Position numbers and translations under genes: made by a program. Source: Diphasiastrum complanatum (taxonomy: Eukaryota; Streptophyta; Lycopodiopsida; Lycopodiales; Lycopodiaceae). Taken from it: 64,000 nucleotides of DNA. Below are positions 10,699-21,995 of the stretch, in pieces (position 1 is the first letter of the stretch; the number at the start of each line of letters is the position of its first letter). The notes beneath the pieces were generated by a model. It had not been told where the DNA came from. It was given only the letters and a program-made list of their open reading frames with translations, and ran no database searches. The stretch lies in contig CM055097.1 of assembly GCA_029204225.1 (NCBI GenBank), positions 3,058,891 to 3,122,890 of the forward strand, in the 5' to 3' direction.

Positions 10699-12324
10699 TC
10701 ATTTAGTCTTCTTAGCAGGAATTGATCGTGGAGGTGATGACTTTCGGGATGATAAATCTTTCTTTACAAGTGAAGACTTCCTAGACGATGATGTCTTGCT
10801 GGAGATCTGACTTGAAGAATCATTCTTGACTTTCCCTTTGTCTTTATCCAATAGAGGTGGCACTTTCTTAAAATCGATCTTTCGAGGGGGATTTTTCCAT
10901 TTCAGGACTGTATTATAATGTTGCTTTGCTTGTTTCTTCGTCATTGAACCTGTCATTATGTCTCCCTTCAATATAACTACTTTGGGCAATTTGATTGTTG
11001 GTTCATTAGGAACATTACGCACTCCAAATCTGGTCGGATCCATATGATGTAGAATCTGTTCATCCATAGGTTCTGCATTGCCATCATAAGTTAAGGCATG
11101 GCTCATTGGTATGAGATCATTCTCAATTTGATCTGGTATAGGTTCCGTTGATATCCAGGCTACATTCAGCACATTTAGTAGAAACATGATTGGCGTATTC
11201 AAAGTTTGATCTAACAAGGAAATCTCGCTCATCTCTGATTGAATATCTTGTTGACACATGTATCCTGCTGTACAATCAATTGTTGCAAGAGCTTCGTTCC
11301 AATTGACAGTATCCGTTTGAGAATCGTAATGAACTCCCAATTTTTTCTCTGGTCGATCACAAGTGTGACCCGTTGTTGATGAATCGTCATCCGCTTTTTG
11401 AACCACTGGCTTGATAGTCCAAGTCGTAGGATCAATTTTAGCTGCACGTTCACGATTTTCAAAAGTGATTTTGCTGTTACCCCAGTTATGGATTACTTGC
11501 GCAACTCGTAACCATGGATGTCCTAAGAGAACTCGGTAGACATTTGGTGCTTCTGGTAAGTCCATCACGACGAAAGTAATGACGAACTGTACTCCTGCAA
11601 TCCTGACAGGTATATCTTCCACCATTCCTCGTGGACGAACCGTCGTTTGATCAGCTAGCTTAATAGCAAAACTAGCAGGCTTAATCTTTGTAAGGCCCCA
11701 TTTTGTACATAGCTTTGTAGAAATCAGGTTAACTCCTGAACCGCCGTCTATCAAGACTACTTCTTTAGAAAATTGTCTATGTTGTGTTGGCAGAGTGATA
11801 TTCTTTTGTTCACTTTCCCAAGCGGCTCCAACATGGAGTACATCGTTAGATTCTTCAAATCCAACACAAAAAAGAGGCTCATGATGGTCTTCTGATTCTT
11901 CTTGAGCTAACTTTTGCGCTAAGACTTCTTTTGCTTTTGGCACCAACTTTAGGAACTCTCCCAATAAAATATTGATCTTGCTAGACAAAATATTCATGAG
12001 TAATTCTATATGCGGTGCTTCCGATTTAGTCATCTTGAAGGGTTCTTTGTGATGATGTGATTGATCATTCAAATCCGTACATAAATTTCTTGGAGACTGC
12101 AATGGTGAAGACCGAACTTCAGCTGTTACTTTAGCAGCTTCATGTTCCGCTTCTTCTCGCAGATGTTTAATCCACTGTCTCATATCCTGATATCTTCGTT
12201 TTTTTGCATTAAGATTTGGATAGACTTCCGATGCTGTTGGTGTATCATTCAATGGTATAGAATCAACAAGTATTGAATCCACTACTGGTTCTTTTTGCTT
12301 TTGTGCTTTGGTGACCACCATCAA
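10699..12324 (-). pseudogene. Protease region and gag-pol linker of the nested gypsy element
   Basis: A 541-residue open stretch in the same frame as the gag region upstream and the RT region downstream, bounded by an in-frame TAG (12352) and TGA (10699). The retropepsin core lies near 11690-11770 (EVVLIDGGSGVNLISTKL), with the Asp-Gly-Gly-Ser active-site form often seen in this branch, and VYRVLLGHPWLR follows in the flap and C-terminal part. The C-terminal 50 residues are a Lys/Ser-rich linker. The single shared frame implies gag and pol were once one polyprotein. Confidence 0.8.
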
Positions 12325-12354
12325 GGGTGCACTTGGTATATTATGAGCTACCTA

Positions 12355-13458
12355 TCCTTGCTTGATTGTTATCAAATTTACAGGTGTTGTAGTTGGTGGT
12401 GGCTTCAGTCTTGCTGGACAATCTTTATAGCAATGCCCATATCCACAGTCACGACAGAATGGTACAAATTTTTCTTTATTTGGGCATTTTGCAACTCTGT
12501 GATTTTCTCCACATGCAAAGCATCCAAGTGGTGCTTTGGCCCAATTTCTCGAGGCTTGTTGTTGAGCGACAACATAAATGGCATATTGTTCTGAAGATCC
12601 ACCTCCCTGATCATTCATTACCATAGCTCCATTGCTCAGTACTTCCGTAAGTTCTGGTTCCATCAAATTGGCGGGAGGAGCAGAGTGTTTTGGTGGGGCA
12701 GGCAAAGCTAGACGATCCGAGTATCCAAGAGTAGATTGTCGAAGTTTTGCTGCTGGATTGCCTCCAAACTGTGGATCTCGATATTCCATCTGGGCATACT
12801 GTTGCTGAATTATCCGAGGGTTGAAGTTGCAAAAGACAGTCTCATGGTCAGGTGAATTACACAGATGGCAAACACTGATTTTCATTCGTTTTTTCAATTG
12901 AGGACACTCGTTCACTGTGTGTTTTCCTGTACGAATAGAACACCAGACATTTTTCCTGGTAGAAAAAGTCTTTGCAAACTTCTCAGGTTCCTTGTTCACT
13001 TCTCCATGGAAATTTTCCAATGCTTTGATCTTCTCATCAAATTGCAACTGCAACTTTTCCATCTGTTTCTGCTAGGTCTTTCCAAGTTTCTCGAACTCAT
13101 TGAGCATCATTTCTATAGTAGCATTGGCATTCGTTGATGCAACAGTGGTGGATGTCGTAGTAGTCTGCCCTGCTGTATAAGGCAAAATACTGACATTCGA
13201 CTCATCATCTAAATCTTCATCCTCCTCCCGAATTGCATCGTCCATCGCATTTTGCAAAAGTGCGTACTCATTATGGCATTTCAGTTTACGTCTGATCCGT
13301 TTAGGTAGACCTGACAAAAACCACATAATCATGGCATTTTCATTAATCAGCTCAAGTTCACATTCAGATCTAAGACGTTTCACCCTTTCGATGTAATCTC
13401 TAACCATTTCCCGCTTTCCCATTTTAATTTTACTTAAAAGTAGGAAAGGGTCTTCCAT
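12355..13458 (-). pseudogene. Gag of the nested gypsy element
   Basis: The capsid-like part (13458-13072; REMVRDYIERVKRLRSECEL, ending in MDDAIREEDED) is followed by an in-frame TAG at 13072-13074. The frame then continues through a coiled region to Cys/His-rich motifs: VCHLCNSPDHETVFC near 12865, CFACGENHRVAKC near 12510 and CRDCGYGHCYKDC near 12440. Tandem zinc knuckles mark the nucleocapsid. The phrase MDDAIREEDE also occurs in the gag remnant at 18003-18490, which indicates related families. The N-terminus is short for a gypsy gag, so coding may once have begun further upstream. Confidence 0.75.
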
Positions 13459-14184
13459 AAACTTCTGCGGTTTGAACCGAATACAGTTTTTGTAATCTGG
13501 CGAGGGTAAAAATCAAGATTTTTTGTGATCTGATCAAGATGAATCTTCTCCGAACTCAAAGATAGTATTTTACTATAAATAGAATATTCTGGAAACTCGG
13601 TGAAGGTTCTGGCGAAGGATCAAGAGTAATACTTGTAAGTTTGCAAAAAAGTAACTTTTTTGGCAAAAATATGACAACTGATCCTCTGAAAACCTTTCTA
13701 TTTTTGGTATTATTCTTCGTCGACCTGGTAGTAGATAGATCTGAATCACATCTAAGCACAATGAATTGGGCAAAGGTTCTTTTTTTGTATTGTTTAGGGT
13801 TTAGATAATTTTTGGTGTTTTTTGGTGGTTTTTCTGATGTTTCTGAAAATCTGCTGGGAATTAATCTTCGCCCTTCAAATTGAAGGTTTTGTGAACAAAA
13901 CCGAAGGTGTCTACAACTCGGCGAAGGTTTCCTGAAAGAGGGTAAAAAGTTCTGAGCTTTGATGACGCTTTTTGTCTCTTTTTGACCAAATTTGATAGAT
14001 TTGACCAATTTTTGTTATTTTCTCTAATATCTCAGATCCAAATGTATCTTAAGATTGGTGATCTGAATAGCTTTTCCTATTTAATAATCAGATTAGATTT
14101 CAAACAAGCAAATCCACTCAAATCTAGCAAAATCAATCCCAAAATAACCCTACAATGCAATTTTAACACTATTCATGGCGTAGC
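13459..14184. other. 5' leader of the nested gypsy element
   Basis: Noncoding between the primer-binding site and gag. It carries several copies of the GGCGAAGGTT-type motif (near 13599, 13610, 13769 and 13919), shared with the spacer at 7048-7748. No convincing ORF. Confidence 0.55.
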
Positions 14185-14202
14185 TCCCCGGCAACGGCAC
14201 CA
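14185..14202 (-). other. Primer-binding site of the nested gypsy element
   Basis: On the minus strand this reads TGGTGCCGTTGCCGGGGA, four bases inside the LTR end. It closely matches the TGGCGCCGTTGCCGGGGA-type site known from plant Tat/Athila gypsy elements, where a host tRNA (reported as tRNA-Asp in several) primes minus-strand cDNA synthesis. The tRNA identity here is inference. Confidence 0.8.
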
Positions 14203-14206
14203 AAAT

Positions 14207-14962
14207 TGTAGTGGGTTTCTTTCCTTGCCTAACCTGAATCCAAGATCTAGTCAATCTAGCATCAAAGAGACAGAGTTAGTTGTCACGCGTAGGTTCGTTC
14301 CCATGAGAGCGATAGTATAGTTCAAATTTCAACATGAATTGAGGACCTAACACTACATCCATTAACACTAAGCATTAACACTACATCCATTAACCCTACT
14401 TCCATTAACTCTAAATCCACAACAATGATAGAAACTCACTCTTCTCTCTCTCCCTTTCTCTCTCACAAGAAGCATAAGAAATAACAATTTCAATAATGAT
14501 CAAATCCAACAATTAGCAAAATCCAAAGAAAGCATGAGAAATGGAGGAGAAGAGAGGAAGAGCAAGGACATTCATCAATCCATTTCTAAAGAGAACCAAT
14601 ATGCTTTATTGAAATGAGGAAATGAACATGAGGAACAACTCGAGTTGGTCCCTTTTTATAGTAGAGAGGAGGGCCCTGGCCTTTGAATCCTATTGGTCCA
14701 GTCTTGCCTCTCTTTTTAATCAAATTTATAAAAGTGTGGGAACCATCAAAATTGGAGGGAAACCCAACTTTATTCACTAACTTGACATTTAGGCCCTGCG
14801 ATATTAAAAGTCCCGCAAAAAGGCCTATAGTCCTTTTATTGACTTGTAACTAATCAAATAACTATGTGATCATCGGGTTGGACTTACACACGCGGGGTGC
14901 CAAATCCCTCTCACTTATTAACTAGGGTTAGGGTGGCCTCGGGATCCGCAAACCCTCCAACA
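14207..14962 (-). repeat. 5' LTR of the nested gypsy element
   Basis: A complete 756-bp LTR. On the element strand it starts TGTTGGAGGG (14962) and ends CCCACTACA (14207), the usual TG...CA borders. ACTAT at 14963-14967 is the flanking target duplication. Element-sense TATAAAAAGG lies near 14652-14661 and is the likely core promoter. The same sequences at 3271-4240 form the rearranged 3' LTR. Confidence 0.9.
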
Positions 14963-15563
14963 ACTATGTTTTAATTGCATTGCCTCTAACAAATCTTCTT
15001 AAGGGAGTGAAGAAAGCCAAAAGAAAAACTAAAAAGGGTAATAAGAAGAAAGTTGGAAGGCGTTCGAAACCGATGAACTTAATCAAAGCTTTGAAGCTTG
15101 GAAGATCTTAGTGTCTACAGCCCCTATCTTACACATACTGGATCCTAGCGGATTTTTCTTGGTGGAAACAGATGCTAATGACTATGCGGTGGGTGCAGTC
15201 CTTTACCAGGATGGTAGACCTGTGGCTTTCAAGAGCAAGAAGTTGGACCCAGCTCAATGTAGATATTCTACTTATGAGAAGGAACTTTTTGCTGTCATCC
15301 ATGCGTTAAAAATCTGGAGACATTATTTGTACGGATCTAAATTCATGGTTATGATAGATCATGAATCTCTTAAGTATATCTGTGACGCCTCGGACCTTAG
15401 GGGTCGTAAGGCCCGTTGGCCGGAACTCATTCAAGAGTTTGAATTCGACATTAAGTACCGTCAAGGTGTGTCGAATTGTGTCGCTGATGCTTTGAGCCAG
15501 ATTGGAGAAGTTAATCAGTTATGCTTTGTTGAGTTCCAATCCGAGTTGTATCTTTCTCTTTGA
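14963..15563 (+). pseudogene. Chromovirus RNase H region (continuation of pol)
   Basis: Coding resumes directly after the inner element. The connection domain (VLIALPLTNLL) continues what stopped at 3270. RNase H follows from 15111: GFFLVETDANDYAVGAVLYQ with the first catalytic Asp, RYSTYEKELFAVIHALKIWR with the Glu, then MIDHESLKYI and SNCVADALSQ. This 150-residue stretch is intact, but the pol around it is broken. RNase H would remove the RNA strand of the RNA/DNA hybrid. Confidence 0.88.
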
Positions 15564-15639
15564 GATCTTTGTCAGACCTATGAGTTTTTCGGTCGTATTT
15601 GGCAAGAAGTTCTAGCAGGAAGCTCTATATTGAAAAATA

Positions 15640-16640
15640 ATCTTGGAAAGTAGAAGTCAAAAAATCTCGTGAAGAGAAGATACTTGATGATTATTCCATT
15701 CGGAATGGTTTGCTTTTCCGTAGAGAAAAAGTCTGTGTGCTAGATATCGTGAACTTTAGGGCCCAAATCCTACGCGAGTGCCATGATAGCCCCAGTGCAA
15801 GACACCCTGGTATACAGAGAACACTTGACCTTGTTAAGAGAGAATTTTATTGGCCAAAAATGAAAGGTCATGTCGAGGCATATGTTCAAAAGTGTGAACA
15901 GTGCCAAGTAAATAAAGCAGAAAGACTCAAAGCAGTTGGTCTGTTGCATCCGTTGGAAATTCCCAGCAAGAAATGGAAAAGTATTTTCATGGATTTTGTG
16001 GTCAGACTTCCCAAGTTTTGGAAGGGTCACGATGCTATTTGGGTAGTAGTTGACAGGCTAACCAAAAGGGTGCAGTTTATTCCAACAAAGACTATTGTCA
16101 AAGCTTCTGAACTTGCTCAACTCTTCATTGAAAAGTTATTCAGGTTGTATGGTTTTTCGAACGATATTGTTAGTGATCGTTCTTCCAAGTTTACTAGCAA
16201 GTTCTGACAGGCGGTCTTTGAAAGACTGGAAACCACTTTAAGTCTATTGTCTACGGATCACCTAGAAACCGATAGTCAGACCGAACGTGTCAACCAGTCG
16301 ATGGAAGATATGCTTCGCGCATATGTTTCCAGGTGACAATTAGATTGGAAAAAATATCTCCTGATGGTTGGGTTCGCATACAGTAGTATGAAGCATTCTG
16401 CCACTGGTTTTAGTCCTTTAATGTTCTTGTACGACTTTTAGCCCCGTTCCCCTATCTCTGTTGAACTCAAAGGTCTCAAGGTTCCGGTTGCAGCGGATTT
16501 CTTGCATGATATGCAGGAAATGTTGCAGGTGGCTAGAGAAAGCATTAGATCGAGCCCAATTCTATGCTAACCAAAGCCGCGCTCCTCGAGAATTTGAGAT
16601 CGGTGATTGGGTGTATCTTTGAATCCCAAAAGACTTTAAG
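15640..16640 (+). pseudogene. Chromovirus integrase, with stops
   Basis: The HHCC zinc-binding domain lies at about 15770-15910 (ECHDSPSARHPGIQRTLDL; YVQKCEQCQ). The catalytic core gives IFMDFVVRLPKFW (first Asp) and FSNDIVSDRSSKFTSKF (second Asp), followed by a TGA at 16207. Past it the frame continues with SQTERVNQSMEDML, which includes the catalytic Glu, and further stops occur near 16337, 16440 and 16569. Inactive. Confidence 0.85.
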
Positions 16641-16649
16641 ACACTTCGA

Positions 16650-17011
16650 ATGGGGAAATATCCGAAGTTATCTCCACGTTTTAGCGGCCCTTTCAAGGTT
16701 CTTAGCAAGATTGGTAGGGCTACATATAGACTAGAACTCCATGTTGGAACTAAGGTTCATCTTGTATTCCATGTTAGTCGTTTAAAGGAACGACTTGGTG
16801 GAAAAGATGACCTGATTCCCACAAATGATCTAGTACTATTGGAGGATTTGATTGCTTTTGTGCCCCATGAACCCGAAAGGATCATGGATAGTCGACAACA
16901 TCAGTTGGTAAAATTTATGATCATCTGATTCGTTGGAAAGGTAACTCAGATGATGGGGACACTTGGGAGAAGGAGGATGATTTAAGACTTAGATTCCTTG
17001 GTTTTTTCCCA
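16650..17011 (+). pseudogene. Chromovirus integrase C-terminus with chromodomain
   Basis: KLSPRFSGPFKVLSKIGRAT and HLVFHVSRLKERLGG form the GPF/Y module. After a frameshift near 16910 the sequence gives YDHLIRWKGNSDDGDTWE then DLRLRF, the pattern of a retroelement chromodomain (aromatic residues, W-K-G, then T-W-E). Chromodomains steer integration to modified histones in known chromoviruses. The function here is by family only. Confidence 0.75.
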
Positions 17012-17027
17012 TAGAAGGAAGTCTTTA

Positions 17028-17321
17028 TGGGGGGGAGAATGTTATGTACCATAACGGTATGCCCTTCAGTGACGGCCTCGCAAGGGGCATGACACAGGCA
17101 TGGCGTTATCGACATGTATGGGTGCTACACGTCACCATCCTAGGTGGTGATGTGTCACCGACATTTCCGTGCTTGATGGGACCCACTGTGCTATGCCTAT
17201 ATAGTGGTGGGATTTCCCTCTTGCCATTCACTGAATCTACCTGGGAGTTGGTGGATGGAGAGCACATGCATGAGCCAGGATGTATCTCCAGGCCAGGAGA
17301 TGTGTGCTAGGGAGAGCCAAG
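17028..17321 (+). repeat. Polypurine tract and start of the chromovirus 3' LTR
   Basis: ATGGGGGGGAGAA precedes TGTTATGTACC at 17040, the expected tract and LTR start after integrase. The LTR-like sequence runs to 17321 where the next LTR element begins. It includes TATATAGTGG near 17198, a possible TATA box. I could not find the matching 5' LTR or confirm where the LTR resumes after 21642. Confidence 0.55.
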
Positions 17322-17959
17322 TGTAGGTTGATATTCCAAGGAATATTCTAGCCATCCTACAGAACATCTTTAAAAATACAAGTAGGATAGAATTTAAAGG
17401 CAGAACTTGCCCATCAAGTTTAGGCTTTTACTTTATCCATAATGGCTTAAGTTATTCAGTTCTAAGTTTAAATTGTCATGGGCACTACACATAGATATGT
17501 AATTTCAAGTTATGTAAAAGTTAGTCACAAAGGCCTATTGGGGGTTTGTCCCATGGCACCAATGTGATTCAAAGATAAGCTAGTCCATGTGGCTTACTTG
17601 TCCCACAGTGCCTTTCTGTAATTGACCACCACTCCAAGTATATATAGGAGTAAAAGAGTCCATTTTCGAGAATAACCTCATTTGCAATACATGCCTATCT
17701 TTCTTCTTTGAGTGTTCTCCCTTGTGTGGTATCATGTACTGTGTTACTTCACATTGTATTGTACATTATTTATCTGGCAACAGGTTAAGTTAATCTAGGC
17801 CCTCCATTCTGTAGTAGGGTAACCTTAGAGGAGGAGATTTAGATTAGGGTTTTATCCTTTAGGTTAAGCCGTCCTTTGTTAGTTGCTAAGGAGAGAAAAG
17901 AGGGAAGAGTGGATCTTACCTAATACTCACCCTACGCCCATAGTGCTCTTCTCATCCTC
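17322..17959 (+). repeat. 5' LTR of the gag-only element
   Basis: Starts TGTAGGTTGATATTCC and is collinear with 21007-21642. A TATA box (AGTATATATAGGAG, 17637-17650) marks the likely promoter. Sequence similarity to the other copy ends near 17959; the exact 3' border and the primer site are not clear. Confidence 0.8.
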
Positions 17960-18002
17960 ATAGTGCTCTCAAACCTACTAACACAGTCTTTTTTTGGAAG
18001 GA

Positions 18003-18490
18003 AAACAATTCCATGGATTGATGCACCAAAATATGATGGGAAATCCGACCCCGTATGATTTCTTCAAGACTTCAAAAATGCTTGTACGTTCTACGACGGT
18101 GGTTTTGAAGTTGAAAAGTTCAGACTATTTCCCATGATCCTACTTGGCGACACAAAGGAATGGTATCTGAATCTTGAAAAGTCAGACACAACCATGTGGA
18201 CTACACCGACGACGGCCTTGAACAAAAGGTTTAAACCTTCCAAACTAACCCAAAGCCCTTTCATTTAGCTCATGCATATCTAGATGAAGAGCAAGGAGTC
18301 GGTACGCACCTATATTGAGCATTTTATGCGTCTCAAGGTAGAGTGTGTTGGCGATAAAATCACCAAAAAAATGGCCATTAAATGATTCCTCGTCGGGTTA
18401 TCCAAGGCCATTAGAAGAGAATTAAAACCCATAGACTCTTATAACATGCTAAAGGAGGTGATGGATGACGCCATCCGAGAGGAAGATGAG
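18003..18490 (+). pseudogene. Gag remnant in the gag-only element
   Basis: Frame 1 from about 18010 reads PWIDAPKYDGKSDPV, a stop, then FLQDFKNACTFYDGGFEVEK and LLGDTKEWYLNLE, matching the plant retrotransposon gag capsid domain. It ends near LKEVMDDAIREEDEG, resembling the gag of the element at 3271-14962. At least four in-frame stops make it non-functional. Confidence 0.7.
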
Positions 18491-18499
18491 GGGCCCGCC

Positions 18500-20992
18500 G
18501 ACACAGACCACCTGGACCTCCAAATTACGCACTAAACTACACTGCCAATTCACCCGCGGTGAGGTCAGGACAATACCAACCTAGGCCAACTAGCACAACT
18601 CCTCATCAACCTCGATCCTTTAGTTCTATGAACCATCCTACGCACTTTACATCCGCAACCAGAGTCTTATTATCCAAGGCCAATCTCTCCCCATCCAACA
18701 CAACAACTTTTTGTAGAGAGTCAACATATTGCTACATCGCTTATCGCCCAAGTTAATTCCGACTACATAGACCCAACGATGTATTATGTAGAAGATACCA
18801 ATGTGCCTACTCATCAAGTTAATCCATTTGCACCTTACCAAAATTAGTAGTATTAGATGCGTCTAGGCTCGTCTAGTCTTACTGATTCTTTTGTCATCCA
18901 TAAATACATAGTTGCTTCTGATCCAAAGAGAGTTACATCCTATTTTGCATAAGGTCTATCTCAAACACCATCCATAGGTAAGACCAAGAATGTACCAACT
19001 CAGATCTGTGTCTTCATTATGTCTCTATGACCAAGCAATTGATATCATAACCTAAAGCCAAGTTTTGAGCTACCACCTGATGAATCATTAGTTTTGTGTC
19101 TAGATGACAACCCGTATTTTTTATTTGAGTGAAAGTAATCCAAGACATATTTGTCTTCTTGCATGCTAAGTAAATGTTACATGTTATGACTTTGTTTTTC
19201 TTTTGCAGCACTGTAGCTATGGCCTTGTGCCAAGTTCAATACTGCATTGCAAGAGTTTGGTTTAAGAGTGTCATGCAATTCTTTCTATGGAGTTAATTGC
19301 TACTATTTTTCATTTTTCTCTTATTTCAAGTTTTGTCCTGTCAACTATGTCGTTTGTTGTTGCTTGTTTGTTTGGTATATTGTCATACGGTTTGGTGTGT
19401 TTTCTTTTGCAACAAAACTATAGGTGATATTTCATCGACAATTCTATTCCAACATCTACAATTGTAGTATCACAAGGATTGTCATTTGTATCTACTTCAA
19501 CAGCTTACACAAATGACTACAACAACACTCAACCAAGAAAAGAAATAGTCCATGCACTTCATCGACAATGTTCTATTTTGAAACAAATGGAACACATTAT
19601 AGGGCTGCATTCATGATCCAGCAAGAGATCCATCTTCCCAACAAGATAGAATATTTGCGACAACACCACCACCGCCATCATCAATAAGCAGTTGGTTTTA
19701 CGTAAGCGATACAATATTCAAACTTTTTCAATTGCCTTACTATGGCCATCACATCATCAATAAAGTGGCAGCCTGTACTAGTGAAGGGATCTCAAGTCAA
19801 TTCAAAGGAAACCACTATGTGCAAATCGACACAACCAGTGTTTCTACCAACGCCAACAACAATGCTTCATTGGAAAATTGTACATTGAGTAGTGGTCACC
19901 CATACTACCGCTGTTGTATATCATCCATTCGATCATCTGCGGAGGCCACAAAAAGCAGAAGTCATCAGCGAGTGATCCCATAGGCCTACGTAAACTAAAA
20001 AAATCTCAAGTCAATCAGAAATTGAAGCTATGAGAGCACAACCTCAATGACAAAGCTATTTTCAAAGGCGAGCAATGATGATTCCATGCAGAATTGTAAA
20101 AAGGGCATTGGTTATTATGGATAGATATGGAAATCCACACAAGACCCATCTCATTCCTTTTTTTCATCCATTCATTCCCTCATGTTCCACCATATAATAC
20201 ATCTTGCAGCTTCATCGCACTTCCCCCATCCTTGTCTCAAGTCTTCTTCCTCCCCGATGGATCAATTTGCACTGCTCTAGTCTATCAACTACAATACTTC
20301 GTGAAGCAGACAAATCTATGACATCTGTAGCATACCCTTGATAAAATTCACGGTGCTTGAAGCAACAAAATCAAGGATGTTAGAGGTTCTCAACAATGAT
20401 AATAAGCTATGTCTTAAATCCCAAAAAAAAGTGACACGTTAACAACTTGTTGATCATTAAAAAAAAAAAAAACGAGGCCATACACGCCTCTATACATTCG
20501 CGATCGCTTCAAGAGCTCTCGGACTTTGTGAAGAATTCAAAAAGCTGCAAGAAACGTCAAACGAGAAACCTCTGCTGACAAAAGTGCTTTTGCAAGACAG
20601 TAATGAGCAAAAGAATTTTGATCCATCCAGTAACATCAATCTATCCACCTTCACCACTTCCGAGATTACAACACCCCCTGTCACAGCCACTCCATCTTCC
20701 TCTCACTGTTGTTCGATAACCCCTTGTGTGGCATTCATATCATGTCTCAATAAATACTAAGCTCGTGTACATCATCCGTTAAATCATCTATGTGAGCAAT
20801 TGGAAGCAAGTCATCAACGAGCCAACTTCACCCTGCTTCAATTCAAATCTTCTAGAGATGCTCACAACCCTTAGAAGCTTCATCTCCCGCAGAGCAGCAC
20901 GTCAAAACAAACCTTGATCTACAAACTGCACCGACTTTGACTCCTCCAGCACCATAAGGAACGAGGTTCTTTACATTGCACTTGGCGTTCTT
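18500..20992. other. Interior of the gag-only element without recognisable genes
   Basis: 2.5 kb with only short ORFs. The first ~350 bp may be decayed gag C-terminus rich in Pro, Ser and Thr. No pol motif was found in any frame by eye. An A-rich run lies at 20459-20472. Confidence 0.5.
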
Positions 20993-21006
20993 AACGGAGG
21001 GGATAA

Positions 21007-21642
21007 TGTAGGCTGATATTCCAAGGAATATTCTAGCCATCTTGCAGAACATCTTTAAAAATACAAGTAGGATAGAATTTAAACGCAGAACTTGCCCATC
21101 AATTTTAGGCTTTTACTTTATCCGTAATGGCTTAAGTTATTCAGTTCTAAGTTTAAATTGTCATGGGCATTACACATAGATATGTAATTTCAAGCTATGT
21201 AAAAGTTAGTCACAAAGGCCTATTGGGGGTTTGTCCCATGGCACCAATGTGATTCAAAGTTAACTTAGTCCATGTGGCTTACTTGTCCCACAATGCCTTT
21301 TTGTAAGTGACCACCACTCCAAGTATATATAGGAGTGGAAGAGTCATTTTCGAGAAGAACCTCATTTACAATACATGCCTATCTTTCCTCTCCGAGTGTT
21401 CTCCCTTGTGTGGTTTCATGTACTGTGTTACTTCACATTGTATTGTACATTATTTATTTGGCAACAGGTTAAGTTAATCCAAGCCCTCCATTCTAGTAGG
21501 ATAAGCCTTAGATGAGGAGATTTAGATTAGGGTTTTATCCTTTAGGTTAAGTCGTCCTTTGTTAGTCGCTAAGGAGAGAAAAGAGGGAAGAGTGGATCTT
21601 ATCTAATACTCACCCTATGCTCATAGTGCTCTTCCCATCCTC
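21007..21642 (+). repeat. 3' LTR of the gag-only element
   Basis: Starts TGTAGGCTGATATTCC right after the polypurine tract. It carries the same TATA box at 21322-21335. Compared with the 5' LTR it has many single substitutions and a few 1-3 bp indels, so the insertion is not recent. Confidence 0.8.
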
Positions 21643-21995
21643 TTGCTCAAGCTAGTTGGAGAAGTCATAACATCGTCTAGTTGGGAGACTGCCATAGTCA
21701 TGCTAGATGGAGCCATAGCCGATGGAGGATGCTGAAGATACAACACCGAGTGTGATGGCCGATGGTATGGGACCCCAGTTATCATAGGAGGCTTGATCGG
21801 GCATGATTATGTCGATAGCTCCAGTGCATGGGGGTGGGTCGGTTGTGACCCTATGGATGTGCGGATACGGTGCGTCGTCACTGGCTTGGGGTGTGCGAAA
21901 TCTTCAAGGTAGTCAAAGATCCTAGGGAGTTGTAACACATGCAGCCAACAATATCACGAATTCGTTGTTTCTAACAATGATATTGCTCAACCAGA
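21643..21995. other. Unassigned DNA between two retroelements
   Basis: 353 bp with no supported gene. It could include the rest of the chromovirus 3' LTR and the leader of the following copia element. No TGGTATCAGAGC primer site is present before the copia start codon. Confidence 0.35.

Larger units (their letters stand above)
3271..14962 (-). mobile_element. Nested Ty3/gypsy element (Tat/Athila-like) with extra ORF
   Basis: A minus-strand LTR retrotransposon inserted in the RT/RNase H junction of the chromovirus. Flanking 5-mers are ATTAT (3266-3270) and ACTAT (14963-14967), a near-perfect target duplication. The 5' LTR is complete at 14207-14962. The 3' LTR is present but its outer and inner parts are in opposite orientation because of a local inversion (3595-4240). 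Internal order on the minus strand is primer site, leader, gag, protease, RT, RNase H, integrase, spacer, then a long additional coding region. A third coding region after pol and this primer-site type are characteristic of the Tat/Athila branch; branch placement is inference. LTR halves differ by a few percent, plus small indels. Confidence 0.85.
958..17321 (+). mobile_element. Decayed Ty3/gypsy chromovirus split by later insertions
   Basis: This is an old plus-strand gypsy element in the order gag, protease, reverse transcriptase, RNase H, integrase, chromodomain, followed by a G-rich polypurine tract and an LTR start at about 17040. It is cut in two by the minus-strand element at 3271-14962; the RT/connection-domain reading stops at 3270 and resumes at 14963. 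Its 3' LTR is interrupted at 17321/17322 by another LTR element. Many stops and frameshifts make it inactive. The chromodomain-like C-terminus of integrase identifies it as a chromovirus. The 5' LTR is not visible. Confidence 0.85.
17322..21642 (+). mobile_element. Gag-only, probably non-autonomous LTR retrotransposon
   Basis: Two direct repeats of about 637 bp (17322-17959 and 21007-21642) bound a 3-kb interior. The purine-rich AACGGAGGGGATAA (20993-21006) directly precedes the second repeat, the correct place for a polypurine tract. The only recognisable coding sequence is a broken gag near 18003-18490; no protease, RT or integrase is visible. The LTRs differ at roughly 5 percent of positions by eye. 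It sits inside the chromovirus 3' LTR. Possible target duplication: CCAAG before the element and TCAAG shortly after it, not exact. Confidence 0.75.
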
